Origin: Clostridiales bacterium
Lineage (GTDB): Bacteria > Bacillota > Clostridia > Lachnospirales > CAG-274
Assembly (NCBI GenBank): GCA_018371275.1
Contig: JAHALF010000001.1
Coordinates: forward strand, 1 to 64,000
DNA: 64,000 nt
Direction: 5' to 3'
In this document: positions 31,901 through 41,495 of the stretch, one piece after another
Layout: every line of letters starts with the position of its first letter
Position numbering within the stretch: the first letter of the stretch is position 1
The notes under the pieces: generated by a model
Told to the model about the DNA's origin: nothing
The model's input: the letters and a program-made list of their open reading frames with translations, nothing else
Database searches by the model: none
Made by a program: the position numbers and the translations under genes

Positions 31901-32818
31901 TCAACCTTTAACTGAACCAATCATTACCCCTTTAGTGAAGTGCCTTTGAATAAATGGATATAATATTAAAACTGGTATACTTGAAATGATAATTAATGAA
32001 TATTTCATTAATTCTACTGCTTCTTGTTGTTTTTTAAGTGCTTCTTGTTGAGCTGCTGAAACTACTGTTTGAGATAACTGAGCAGAGTTTTGTACTAATA
32101 TAGAACGTAAAACTAACTGTAAAGGATATTTTTCTTCTGTTTGCATATATAATAACGCATTAAAATATGAATTCCAATGTCCTACACCGTAGTATAAAAC
32201 CATAATAGCTATAATAGCTTTTGATAATGGTAATGCAATATTAAAGAAAAACCTTCCATGACCACATCCATCAAGCTCTGCTGCTTCATAAAGCTCTTCT
32301 GATATATTTTGTTGGAAAAATGTTCTTGCAACTATCATATTATAAACGCTTAATGAACCAGGTAAAATTAATGCCCACATACTATCTAATAAACCTAATT
32401 TTTGTACAACTAAGTACGTTGGTATCATACCACCACCAATAAACATTGTTATCATATAAAATATAGTAACAAATTTTCTTCCTTGAAACTTTCTTTTAGA
32501 TAAAGCAAAAGCTGTAGGAATAGTTAATAATAAGTTAATACAAGTACCAACTGTTGTATATATTAATGAATTAATAAACCCTGTAATAACCTGATCATTT
32601 TCAAATACCTTTTTATACCCTTCTAAAGTAAATCCAAGAGGATAAAATATAACTTGACCCGAAGAAACTTTTTCTGGGCTACTAAAAGAAGATATAATTA
32701 TAAAGTATAACGGATATGCAACTATAAGTAATATAAATGTTAATATGACAAAAATTACACCGTCAAATATAACATCACTTTTTGATCTTTTTATTGCTTT
32801 CTTTTTTTCTCTTGCCAT
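31901..32818 (-). CDS. Carbohydrate ABC transporter permease (LplC/YtcP-like)
   Basis: A 305-aa inner permease with six membrane helices. The EAA loop that docks the ATPase is visible as EELYEAAELDGCGHGRFFFNI (split EELYEAAELDG and CGHGRFFFNIALPLSK). The C-terminal HFTKGVMIGSVKG tail is typical of the LplC/YtcP type. It pairs with the permease encoded 13 bp upstream and with the lipoprotein gene downstream. No ATPase gene is near, so a shared MsmX-like ATPase is likely. That last point is inferred from the family. Confidence 0.93.
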   Translation of the reverse strand: MAREKKKAIKRSKSDVIFDGVIFVILTFILLIVAYPLYFIIISSFSSPEKVSSGQVIFYPLGFTLEGYKKVFENDQVITGFINSLIYTTVGTCINLLLTIPTAFALSKRKFQGRKFVTIFYMITMFIGGGMIPTYLVVQKLGLLDSMWALILPGSLSVYNMIVARTFFQQNISEELYEAAELDGCGHGRFFFNIALPLSKAIIAIMVLYYGVGHWNSYFNALLYMQTEEKYPLQLVLRSILVQNSAQLSQTVVSAAQQEALKKQQEAVELMKYSLIIISSIPVLILYPFIQRHFTKGVMIGSVKG

Positions 32819-32831
32819 AATAATCCTCCTA

Positions 32832-33767
32832 TTACCATAATCCGCTACCAGATAATTTATTACTAATTTTATTTACCCCTACAAGGAAAATAGCATTAAT
32901 TGCTGAGTTGAATAGCCCGATAGCACTCGAATATGATGTATCTCTATCTATTAGACCTACTTGATATGTATAAGTAGAAATAACTTCTGAAACAGATTTA
33001 TTTAAGTCATTTTGTAATAAGAATACTTTTTCAAATCCAACAGATAAAAGACTACCACAGCTTAAAATTAACAATATTGTAGCTGTTGGTAAAATACTTG
33101 GTAAATCTATATATTTAATTATTTGGAACTTTGTGGCACCATCTACAATGGCTGCTTCATGAAGTTCTGGACTAACACCAGATAAAGCTGCAAAATAAAT
33201 AACTGAGCCCCAACCCATACCTTGCCATACACCAGACCATACATATATATGTCTCCAATATTCTTTTTTTGCCATAAAGTTTACAGGATCTCCACCAAAA
33301 CTACGTATAATATGATTTATTATACCAGATGTTGGTGATAAGAATAATATTATCATACCACACATAACAACGACAGATATGAAGTTTGGTGCATAAGTAA
33401 CACCTTGTATTACTTTTCTATATCTTTTATGTCTAAATGAATTTAGCATAAGTGCTAGTATAATAGGAATAGGAAACCCTGCTAAAAGCGAATAAAAACT
33501 TAATATAAATGTATTTTTAAGTGTTAAAAAGAAATAAGGCGAATTAAAAAATCTTATAAAATGATCTAACCCAACCCAAGGACTTCCAGAAAATCCATCT
33601 CTAAAGTTATAGTTTCTAAATGCGATCTGAACACCATACATAGGTATATAACTAAATATAAAAGTAATTATTATACCTGGAATAACAAACAACCAAAGAG
33701 TAATATCTCTTTTTAAGTTTTTAGTAAAATTGTTCTTACGTTTAGGTTTTAATTCAATGCTTTCCAT
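32832..33767 (-). CDS. Carbohydrate ABC transporter permease (LplB/YteP-like)
   Basis: A permease of about 311 aa with six membrane helices, first gene of the glycan operon. The EAA loop reads SPELHEAAIVDGATKFQIIK, the N-terminus carries basic KPKRKNNFTKNLKRD, and the C-terminus ends in NKLSGSGLW, as in the LplB/YteP type. I place the start at ATG 33767: an in-frame GTG 12 bases earlier lies within the GGAGGAG ribosome site. The promoter must be in the long AT-rich region upstream (33780-34426), where no regulator gene is found. Confidence 0.92.
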   Translation of the reverse strand: MESIELKPKRKNNFTKNLKRDITLWLFVIPGIIITFIFSYIPMYGVQIAFRNYNFRDGFSGSPWVGLDHFIRFFNSPYFFLTLKNTFILSFYSLLAGFPIPIILALMLNSFRHKRYRKVIQGVTYAPNFISVVVMCGMIILFLSPTSGIINHIIRSFGGDPVNFMAKKEYWRHIYVWSGVWQGMGWGSVIYFAALSGVSPELHEAAIVDGATKFQIIKYIDLPSILPTATILLILSCGSLLSVGFEKVFLLQNDLNKSVSEVISTYTYQVGLIDRDTSYSSAIGLFNSAINAIFLVGVNKISNKLSGSGLW

Positions 33768-33779
33768 TATAAAAACCAC

Positions 33780-34426
33780 TCCTCCTAATCTTAAATATTT
33801 ATAAATTTATTTTAACTTTATTAAGCTAAAAACTTTCTGAAATTAGAATAACAAAAATCAAAAAAATTAGCAATATTAATATTGCACAATATTTTTATTT
33901 TTAATTTTTTAATATTTTAGATTACTTTATTATTATTTTTTATATATTTTTGTTTATTTTATACAAATCATTTTCACAATATTTTAATAATAAATTTATT
34001 TAACTATAATTTTACTTTAAAAATTGATTATTAAAAAATATTATTTATACATATTTTATACTTATTTTATGGTATTTTATACATAATTTTGTTATGTTTT
34101 ACGTATTTTTATTATATTTTACGAATAATTATTCATTTTTAACGTTTTTTATTTTATTAAGTAAAAAACTTAATTCCTACTTAAGAAATATAGTTTATTT
34201 TATACACATTTACCAATAAAAATAATCAATAAATACTATTTATCATTATTATTTATGTTAATTATTTTATATTTATTTGTTTTTTACTTTATTTTAGTTA
34301 TTATTTTAAGTATAAATTTAATTTAAATTTTAATTTTATGTAGTTATTTTTAAATTATATTAAACATAATTAGAATTAAACAACACAAAAAATTATAATT
34401 TATACTATATTTTTTCATAAAATATA
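33780..34426. other. AT-rich region without genes, upstream of the glycan operon
   Basis: About 650 bp with no credible reading frame. It contains the 16-bp palindrome GCAATATTAATATTGC (33870-33885), overlapped by a second one around ATTGCACAAT, which could be an operator for the operon. Repeated ATTTTATA-like words occur from 34050 to 34140. No RNA gene, tRNA or mobile element is apparent. Confidence 0.5.
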
Positions 34427-34474
34427 AATAATAAAAAGATATATTATTTATAAATAATATATCTTTTTATTATT
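34427..34474. terminator. 48-bp perfect palindrome, terminator of the YvyF gene
   Basis: The left arm (34427-34450) and right arm (34451-34474) are perfect inverted copies of 24 bases, including AAAAAGATAT and ATATCTTTTT. It touches the stop codon of the leftward YvyF gene and would stop transcripts from either side. Confidence 0.8.
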
Positions 34475-34863
34475 TATTTTCTTTTTATATGCATTTTAGC
34501 TCCACTGGTATTATTGTCTTCTTTGTTTATTAAAACACTTGATAAATTTTTAGAAACTTTTTCACAACAACTACGGCAATATTGTCCACTTCTTATAGGT
34601 ATTCCACATCTTTCACACTTTAAAAAATCTGACATACCATCACTAACTTCTAATCTACCTTCTCTTAAATATTTAAGTATTTTTTTAGTAGCTACACCTG
34701 TCTCATCTGATACTTGATTTATATCTGCACCCCTATTTTCTCTTAAATATATTCTAACTTTTTCAAACTCTTCTTCTTCCAACTTTAAACAATCTCTACA
34801 AATTAAACTTCCACCAACTGGTGCAAATATTCTCTTACATTTAGGACAACTTTTTAAATCCAT
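34474..34863 (-). CDS. yvyF: Flagellar operon protein YvyF (TIGR03826 family)
   Basis: A 129-aa protein with two zinc ribbons: CPKCKRIF...CRDC at about residues 5-27 and CERCGIPIRSGQYCRSCC near 85-105. Between them is a helical winged-helix-like segment (QVSDETGVATKKILKYLREG). This matches YvyF of the flagellar/late-competence region in Bacillus and Clostridia, where it is linked to flagellar gene control. The start is ATG 34863, fixed by AAAAAGGAGGATTTTAT; an upstream in-frame ATG has no ribosome site. It stands alone here, so the flagellar cluster must be elsewhere. Confidence 0.85.
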   Translation of the reverse strand: MDLKSCPKCKRIFAPVGGSLICRDCLKLEEEEFEKVRIYLRENRGADINQVSDETGVATKKILKYLREGRLEVSDGMSDFLKCERCGIPIRSGQYCRSCCEKVSKNLSSVLINKEDNNTSGAKMHIKRK

Positions 34864-34944
34864 ATAAAATCCTCCTTTTTTAATAAATATAAAATACAAA
34901 TATATTATAATATTAATAATTATACAGTTCCAATAAACAATATT

Positions 34945-35751
34945 TTAATTAATGATATATTTATATATAACCTTTGCTACACCATCATTTTCATTAGTAT
35001 CTGTAATATAATCAGCTATATTTTTTATTTCTTCAATACCATTTTCCATAGCTACACCAAGACCTGCCATTTTTACCATAGATATATCATTATAGCTATC
35101 TCCTATAGCTATAGTATCTTCTATATCAATATTTATTTTTTCACAAAGTCTTAATATACTTTTACTTTTATCTGTTTCTTTATTCATAAACTCTAAGAAA
35201 AAGGGTTTTGTAATAGTCATAGTCATTTTTCCATCTATTTGAGGTTTTAGCATTTCCTCTACTTCTTTTAAATGGTTAGGAGCTTGTAACATTATAACCT
35301 TTACACATTTTTCTGGTAAAGATGATATAAAATCTTCACACATTTTAATCTTCATACCTGTTATTTCACTTTCAATATAAGTGTATGGATTATCATGGCA
35401 AGTTAATATTTCATCTCCATCATATGTATGTATAAAACTTTCATATTTTAAAGCTAATTTATATAACTCTTCTACTTGGCTTTTAGTTAAATCTATTTCA
35501 TATAAAATATTATTTGTTTTATAATCTACAATCCTTGAACCATTATAAGAAATAATATAACCGCCATATTTATTCAGTTCTAATTCATCTGCTATATTTT
35601 TTATAGCAAATGTTGGTCTTCCAGAAGCTAAAACTACTTTAACTCCTTTTTCTTGCGCTAATTTTAATGCTTTTTTATTACCCTCAGATATTTTGCCATT
35701 ATTTAATAACAAAGTATCATCTAAATCTAAAATTATCATTTTATACTTCAT
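34945..35751 (-). CDS. Cof-type HAD-superfamily hydrolase
   Basis: A 268-aa haloacid-dehalogenase phosphatase of the Cof/YidA subfamily (type IIB). Motif I is ILDLDDTLL (residues 7-15), motif II is VVLASGRPTFA, motif III is the KSKSILRLC lysine region, and motif IV is GDSYNDISM. A C2b cap lies between motifs II and III. These enzymes dephosphorylate sugar phosphates or flavin/PLP-type metabolites; the substrate is unknown. GGAGTTTATT precedes the ATG. It is 12 bp downstream of prfB on the same strand. Confidence 0.9.
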   Translation of the reverse strand: MKYKMIILDLDDTLLLNNGKISEGNKKALKLAQEKGVKVVLASGRPTFAIKNIADELELNKYGGYIISYNGSRIVDYKTNNILYEIDLTKSQVEELYKLALKYESFIHTYDGDEILTCHDNPYTYIESEITGMKIKMCEDFISSLPEKCVKVIMLQAPNHLKEVEEMLKPQIDGKMTMTITKPFFLEFMNKETDKSKSILRLCEKINIDIEDTIAIGDSYNDISMVKMAGLGVAMENGIEEIKNIADYITDTNENDGVAKVIYKYIIN

Positions 35752-35763
35752 AATAAACTCCTT

Positions 35764-36889
35764 TTAATTAAAATTTTTATTTACAGAATTTATTTCTAAA
35801 AGATAACTATTTATAAATCTATCTATATCTCCATCCATAACAGCCTGTGTGTTACCTGTTTCTTCATTCGTTCTATGATCTTTTACCATATTGTAAGGAT
35901 GAAAAACATATGAGCGTATTTGACTTCCCCAGCTAATATCTTTAACTTCTCCTCTAATATCCGTAAGCTTTTCCTGTTGTTTCTCAATTTCTAATTTATA
36001 CAATTTAGATTTGAGCATTTTCATAGCTGTATCTTTATTTTGAAATTGAGAGCGCTCACTCTGACATTGTACAACTATATTTGTTGGTATATGTGTAATT
36101 CTTATAGCAGATGATGTTTTATTTACATGTTGTCCACCTGCTCCACTAGCACGATAAGTATCTATTCTAAGGTCATCTTGATTTATTTCAAATTCTATTT
36201 CTTCACTTATCTCTGGCATAACATCACAAGATGCAAATGAAGTATGTCTTCTACCAGAAGAATCAAATGGAGATATTCTAACTAATCTATGAATACCTTT
36301 TTCACTTTTTAAATATCCATAAGCATTTTCTCCATTAACTTGTATAGTAACAGATTTTATACCAGCTTCATCACCTGATAAAAAATCTAACTCTTCATAA
36401 GTAAACCCTTCTTTTTCTATCCACCTTGTATACATTCTATAGAGCATACTTACCCAATCACAAGCCTCTGTTCCACCTGCTCCAGAATGAAGTGTTAATA
36501 TTGCATTATTTTTATCATATTCTCCATTTAAAAGCGTAGATATTCTAATAGTTTCATAATCACTTAAAAATATATCTTTTAATTCTTTTACTTCTGGAAT
36601 TAAACTTTCATCATTTTCCTCATTTCCTATCTCTATAAGTGTTTTTAAATCTTCATAATTGGAAACTAGAATTTCATATTTTTCAACACTATTTTTTAAC
36701 CCTTTTATTTGTTGAGATACTTTTTGTGCATTTTCTAAATTATTCCAAAAATCTGGATCTGCTGATATTTCTTCCAACTCTTCAATTTTTAAAATTTTAT
36801 TATCAATGTCAAAGAGATTCCCTCATTTCTTTTAGATTTTGTTCATAAGATTGAATACTATTATAAATTTGTTCAAGTTCAAATAACAT
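35764..36889 (-). CDS. prfB: Peptide chain release factor 2, with programmed +1 frameshift
   Basis: RF2 in two frames. The first frame starts at ATG 36889 (MLFELEQIYNSIQSYEQNLK) and ends after 26 codons at an in-frame TGA (36811-36809). The site reads AGG GAA TCT CTT TGA C, which matches the known prfB site AGG GGG TAT CTT TGA C, including the CTT slip codon. After +1 shift, translation continues as DIDNKILKIEELEEISADPD through the long second frame. The SPF tripeptide (RISPFDSSGRRHTS) and GGQ (RASGAGGQHVNKTSSA) are visible. RF2 reads UGA and UAA stops, so the shift senses its own level. Confidence 0.95.
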
Positions 36890-36906
36890 TTTATCACTTC
36901 CTTAAA

Positions 36907-37524
36907 TTATATTTTAGCATAAAAACTTTCTATAAATGTCGCTAACATTTTTGGATTATCTGTATTTACTGTATGTCCAGACTTTTCTATAAATTTAATT
37001 TCAGAATTAACTATAAGCTTATTTAATTTAACTGAAACTATTTTATTAAAAAAATCTTTTTCACCACATAAAATTAAAGTTGGACATGATATTTTACATA
37101 AATCTTTAGTAAAATTTAACTTTTTAACTGATTTTGATAATTTAATAATACTATCCTTTTCTATTCCTATTTGTTCAAAGCTAGATTTTTTCATAAATTT
37201 AAAAACTAAATTTTGTATATTAATTAATAATTTAGGCATTTTATACTGTGTACCAATTAATATTAATGAATTTACTTTTTTTGGATTTTTAATAGCATAA
37301 TTTAAAGCAATTATACCTCCTAAAGACAACCCACATATATTAATTGGAGATTTAAAACTTTCACAGTAATTAGAAAATTCTTCATATAAATTTTTATAAT
37401 TAAAATTATTATTAGGCTTAAACAAATCTAGACAGATAATATCATCTTTACTAGATAAATTGTTAATAGTTTCATTCCAACTAAAAGGAGTCTGCCCTAA
37501 ACCATGTAAAAATATAAATTTCAT
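36907..37524 (-). CDS. Alpha/beta hydrolase
   Basis: A 205-aa alpha/beta-hydrolase. The N-terminal strand ends in the oxyanion-hole HGLG (FIFLHGLGQTPFSW), the nucleophile elbow is GLSLGG (residues near 65), an acid follows CGEKDFF, and the catalytic His is in KSGHTVNTDNP near the C-terminus. The cap is small, as in carboxylesterase or MenH-like types. It is between secA and prfB on the same strand. Substrate is unknown; the neighbours give no metabolic hint. Confidence 0.85.
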   Translation of the reverse strand: MKFIFLHGLGQTPFSWNETINNLSSKDDIICLDLFKPNNNFNYKNLYEEFSNYCESFKSPINICGLSLGGIIALNYAIKNPKKVNSLILIGTQYKMPKLLINIQNLVFKFMKKSSFEQIGIEKDSIIKLSKSVKKLNFTKDLCKISCPTLILCGEKDFFNKIVSVKLNKLIVNSEIKFIEKSGHTVNTDNPKMLATFIESFYAKI

Positions 37525-37578
37525 ACTATTATCCTCTTTATAAAATGGTATCTATAAAATTTATAGATACCATAAAAA

Positions 37579-40149
37579 TTAATTGTTTGAACCACAGCAT
37601 TGTTTATATTTTTTACCACTACCACAAGGGCATTCATCATTACGTCCTATTTTAGGTTCACTACGTTTTTTAGGTTGTTTTCCTAAACTTTCATCTTTAT
37701 TAGTAGATATAGGAGTTGCTACAGCTTCTCTTTCCATATGAGTTTCAACTCTTAAATTAAATAAACCTTTTATTGTATCAAATAAAATATTATAGTTCAT
37801 TTCTTCAAACATATCATAACTTAAGTTTTTATATTCTAAAATAGGATCTCTTTGACCATAAGCTCTAAGGCTTATACCTTGTCTCATTTGTTCCATATTA
37901 TCTAAATGATCCATCCATTTCTGGTCAACAACCCTAAGCAATATTACTCTTTCAAGTTCTCTAAGAGTTTCTGAGCCTATTTCTTTTTCTTTTTCATCAT
38001 AAAAAGCTCTGGCTTTTTCATATATACGTTCAACAAGCTTTTCTTTTGTAAGTTTATCTTTATCATCATTTTCTAAATAAATATGATTTAAATGAAAAGG
38101 TGATAAAGCCTCATTAAGTCCAATTAAATTCCATTGCTCTGGGTATTCATCATCACCTATAAATAAATCAACTTGTCCTTGTATAACATTTTTTATCATA
38201 GGATATATTTTTTCGTGTATATCTTCACCAGTTAAAACTTTATATCTTTCTCCATATATAGTTTCTCTTTGCTCATTCATAACACGGTCATATTCTAAAA
38301 GATGCTTACGTATAGAAAAATTATTTCCTTCTACTTTTCTTTGAGCATTTTCTATACTTTTTGTAAGTATTTTACTTTCTATTGCTTCATACTCAGATAT
38401 ATTCATTCTCTCAAAAGTTTTTATAAGATTATCTCCGCCAAATAAACGCATAAGGTCATCTTCTAAAGCTATATAAAATCTAGATTCACCTTTATCTCCT
38501 TGGCGTCCAGCACGACCTCTAAGCTGATTATCAATACGTCTAGATTCGTGTCTTTCTGTACCTATTATTTTAAGACCACCTAAATCTTCTACACCTTCTT
38601 CAAGCTTAATATCTGTACCACGTCCAGCCATATTAGTAGCTATAGTAACTGCACCTTTTTGGCCTGCAAGCTCAACTATTTCAGCTTCTTTTTCATGATA
38701 TTTAGCATTTAATACTTGGTGTTTAATCCCCTCTTTTTTAAGAAGCTTGCTTATTTCTTCAGATTTTTCTATAGTAACTGTACCAACTAAAACAGGTTGT
38801 CCTTTTTCATAAGATTTTTTTACATCTTCAACAATAGCATGTAACTTACCTTTTTCTGTTTTATATACAACATCTGGATGGTCAATCCTTTGTACTGGTC
38901 TATTTGTAGGTATAATAACAACGTCCATACCATAAATTTCTCTAAATTCGCTTTCTTCTGTTTGAGCAGTACCTGTCATACCGGATTTTTTAGTGTACTT
39001 ATTAAAGAAATTTTGAAATGTAACAGTAGCTAAAGTTTTGCTTTCTTTTTTTACTGTAACATTTTCTTTAGCTTCTATAGCTTGATGAAGCCCATCTGAA
39101 TATCTTCTTCCATCCATTAAACGTCCTGTAAATTCATCAACAATAACTATTTCATCATCTTGAACAACATAATCTTTATCTAAAGCCATTGTATAATGAG
39201 CTTTAAGAGCATTATTAATATGGTGTTGTAGCTCTAAATTGTCAGGATCTGCTAAGTTTTCTACATTAAAGAATTTCTCTGCTTTTTCAATACCCTCTTG
39301 TGTTAAAGTAGCTGTTTTAGATTTTTCGTCTATAACAAAATCCCCTTCTTCTTTTATTTCTTCTCTAGTTAAAGGATTTAATGCTTCTTCTTCATTTAAT
39401 ATTTTCCCTTTTTTTAGATTTTTAACAAAAGAATTTGCTACTTGGTATAAATGAGTAGATTTTCCACTACTGCCAGAAATGATTAGAGGTGTTCTAGCTT
39501 CATCTATAAGAACAGAGTCCACCTCATCTATAATAGCATAATTAAGCCCTCTTTGAACAAGTTCATTTTCATATACAGCCATATTATCTCTTAAATAATC
39601 AAATCCTAATTCATTATTTGTGGCATATGTTATATCACAAGCATAAGCTGCTTGTCTTTCTTGTTTTTCCATATTACTAAGAATAACACCAACACTAAGA
39701 CCTAAAAATTCGTGTATTTTACCCATCCATTCTGCATCACGTTTTGCAAGATAATCATTTACTGTAACAATATGAACACCTTTTCCAGATATTGCGTTAA
39801 GATAGGCAGGTGCTGTAGAAACTAATGTTTTACCTTCTCCTGTTCTCATCTCTGCGATACGTCCTTGGTGTAATATTATTCCACCTATAAGCTGTACTCT
39901 AAAATGTTTCATACCAAGGACTCTTTTACCTGCTTCTCTTACAACTGCAAAAGCCTCTGGTAATATACTATCTAAACTTTCTCCATTGTTATATCTATCT
40001 TTAAATTCTTGTGTTTTAGCCTTTAATTGTTCATCAGATAATTTTGTCATTTCATCATCAAGACTTTCAATTTTATCTACAATAGGCATAATTCTTTTTA
40101 ATTCTTTTTCACTATAATTTCCAAATATTTTTTCTATAAGACCAAACAC
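37579..40149 (-). CDS. secA: Preprotein translocase ATPase SecA
   Basis: An 856-aa SecA. Nucleotide-binding domain 1 has MRTGEGKTL, the DEVDSVLIDEARTPLIISG region and the PPXD domain; domain 2 follows with TNMAGRGTDIKL and QLRGRAGRQGD. Helical scaffold and wing domains come next, and the C-terminal zinc tail is CPCGSGKKYKQCCG. It drives post-translational export through SecYEG. The start codon is GTG at 40149, behind AGAGGTGTTACA. A hairpin-free gap of about 180 bp separates it from trmL. It is a single full-length copy in the window. Confidence 0.98.
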   Translation of the reverse strand: MFGLIEKIFGNYSEKELKRIMPIVDKIESLDDEMTKLSDEQLKAKTQEFKDRYNNGESLDSILPEAFAVVREAGKRVLGMKHFRVQLIGGIILHQGRIAEMRTGEGKTLVSTAPAYLNAISGKGVHIVTVNDYLAKRDAEWMGKIHEFLGLSVGVILSNMEKQERQAAYACDITYATNNELGFDYLRDNMAVYENELVQRGLNYAIIDEVDSVLIDEARTPLIISGSSGKSTHLYQVANSFVKNLKKGKILNEEEALNPLTREEIKEEGDFVIDEKSKTATLTQEGIEKAEKFFNVENLADPDNLELQHHINNALKAHYTMALDKDYVVQDDEIVIVDEFTGRLMDGRRYSDGLHQAIEAKENVTVKKESKTLATVTFQNFFNKYTKKSGMTGTAQTEESEFREIYGMDVVIIPTNRPVQRIDHPDVVYKTEKGKLHAIVEDVKKSYEKGQPVLVGTVTIEKSEEISKLLKKEGIKHQVLNAKYHEKEAEIVELAGQKGAVTIATNMAGRGTDIKLEEGVEDLGGLKIIGTERHESRRIDNQLRGRAGRQGDKGESRFYIALEDDLMRLFGGDNLIKTFERMNISEYEAIESKILTKSIENAQRKVEGNNFSIRKHLLEYDRVMNEQRETIYGERYKVLTGEDIHEKIYPMIKNVIQGQVDLFIGDDEYPEQWNLIGLNEALSPFHLNHIYLENDDKDKLTKEKLVERIYEKARAFYDEKEKEIGSETLRELERVILLRVVDQKWMDHLDNMEQMRQGISLRAYGQRDPILEYKNLSYDMFEEMNYNILFDTIKGLFNLRVETHMEREAVATPISTNKDESLGKQPKKRSEPKIGRNDECPCGSGKKYKQCCGSNN

Positions 40150-40327
40150 TGTAACACCTCTTTAATTTATTTTAAGTATCTCAATATAGTTTAACAGAAA
40201 ACACCCAAACTTTGCAAGGAAAATTTAAATAAATTTAAAAATTTTATTATTTTATTAAATATATAAACTACTATATTTTATTATCTGCAAATAATATTTT
40301 TATATTAATAATTTTTATATACTATAA

Positions 40328-40816
40328 TTACCAATGATTTCTATGCAATTGACCTTCTTTTAATAAATTACAAAAATCATTTTGTCTAAGAGCTTCATAT
40401 AAAACTATAGCTGCTGCATTAGATAGATTTAAAGATCTATATTCTGATAACATTGGTATTCTTATGCAAGTTTCTTTATATTCTAATAAAATTTCTTCTG
40501 GTATACCTTTTGATTCCTTTCCAAACATAATAAAAGAGTCTTTGTCATAAATAACTTCTGTATAAGTTTTTTTAGCCTTTGTAGTACCCATAAATATTTT
40601 TGGATTGTTGTTTTTTTCTAAAAAGTCTTTAAAATTTTCATAATAATAAACATCTAACCTATCCCAATAATCAAGACCCGAACGTTTTAAAGATTTATCA
40701 TCTACTAAAAATCCAAGAGGTTTTATAAGATGCAACTTTGTACCAGTTGCAACACAAGTTCTACCTATATTTCCAGTATTTGCTGGTATTTCTGGCTCTA
40801 ATAATACTATATTCAT
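40328..40816 (-). CDS. trmL: tRNA (cytidine/uridine-34 2'-O)-methyltransferase TrmL
   Basis: A 162-aa SPOUT-class methyltransferase. The N-terminus MNIVLLEPEIPANTGNIGRT and motif 3, with IRIPMLSEYRSLNLSNAAAI, identify TrmL (YibK/CspR). It methylates the 2'-O of the wobble base of tRNA-Leu isoacceptors, forming the knotted dimer typical of the group. Length is normal. It starts one base after the cheX-like gene ends, so the two are co-transcribed and probably coupled, although their functions are unrelated. Confidence 0.93.
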   Translation of the reverse strand: MNIVLLEPEIPANTGNIGRTCVATGTKLHLIKPLGFLVDDKSLKRSGLDYWDRLDVYYYENFKDFLEKNNNPKIFMGTTKAKKTYTEVIYDKDSFIMFGKESKGIPEEILLEYKETCIRIPMLSEYRSLNLSNAAAIVLYEALRQNDFCNLLKEGQLHRNHW

Positions 40817-40817
40817 T

Positions 40818-41267
40818 TTAACCCTCTATCCACACATTAATTTCAAATATCTTATTTGGTTCAAGCTCTAAAGGTATTGATATAAATTTTTCAACATCAC
40901 AGCTATTAAAATTTTCTTCAAAAACTGGAGGAGTAATATCTACAAATTTATCATTGTTAGAAAAAACTGTAGCAATAGCACCAGATATCATATTTGAAAG
41001 TTCACAAATAGCACTTTTTGATATATCATCTAATGTAGTAACTTCCATAAACATCATTTTAGATGCTATAAATAATGCAACACTTAAGTCAAATGAATAG
41101 TTTACTTTGCCTTTTATATCCCCAAAAATACCTATTGTTATATTTAGTTTATCATCAAAAGGTTTATTTTTTACAAAAACTTTTCCCATTTTGCTATCAA
41201 CATTACAAACAGTTTTTAAAACCTGTTTAGTCCCCTGTATAAAAGGATTTATAACTTCTACATTCAT
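40818..41267 (-). CDS. cheX: CheX-like chemotaxis phosphatase
   Basis: A 149-aa CheX/CheC-like protein. The N-terminus reads MNVEVINPFIQGTKQVLKTV, and the catalytic helix motif E-x2-N is within ISKSAICELSNMISGAIATV. The ending ELEPNKIFEINVWIEG is typical of CheX. The family dephosphorylates CheY-P. It is far from any other chemotaxis gene in this window. It shares an operon with trmL (1-nt gap). Confidence 0.85.
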   Translation of the reverse strand: MNVEVINPFIQGTKQVLKTVCNVDSKMGKVFVKNKPFDDKLNITIGIFGDIKGKVNYSFDLSVALFIASKMMFMEVTTLDDISKSAICELSNMISGAIATVFSNNDKFVDITPPVFEENFNSCDVEKFISIPLELEPNKIFEINVWIEG

Positions 41268-41495
41268 TATAATACATTCTCTCCTTAATATAAGTACTTT
41301 TTAATTTCATCTATATATATTATTTTACTATGAATTAAAAATTTTTTCAAGATTTATTTGAATATATATTCTTTTTTATAAAAAATATTTTCTATAGTAT
41401 AATATGCTTTATATAATAATTTATTTCGATAATTTATGCAAAAAAAATGTTGTAATAAATATTACAACATTTTTCAATATACAACAATAATTATT

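Noticed and set aside
34190..34215. DnaA-box-like TTATACACA in the AT-rich gap as a replication origin
   Set aside because: It is a single imperfect match with no cluster of boxes and no dnaA or dnaN nearby.
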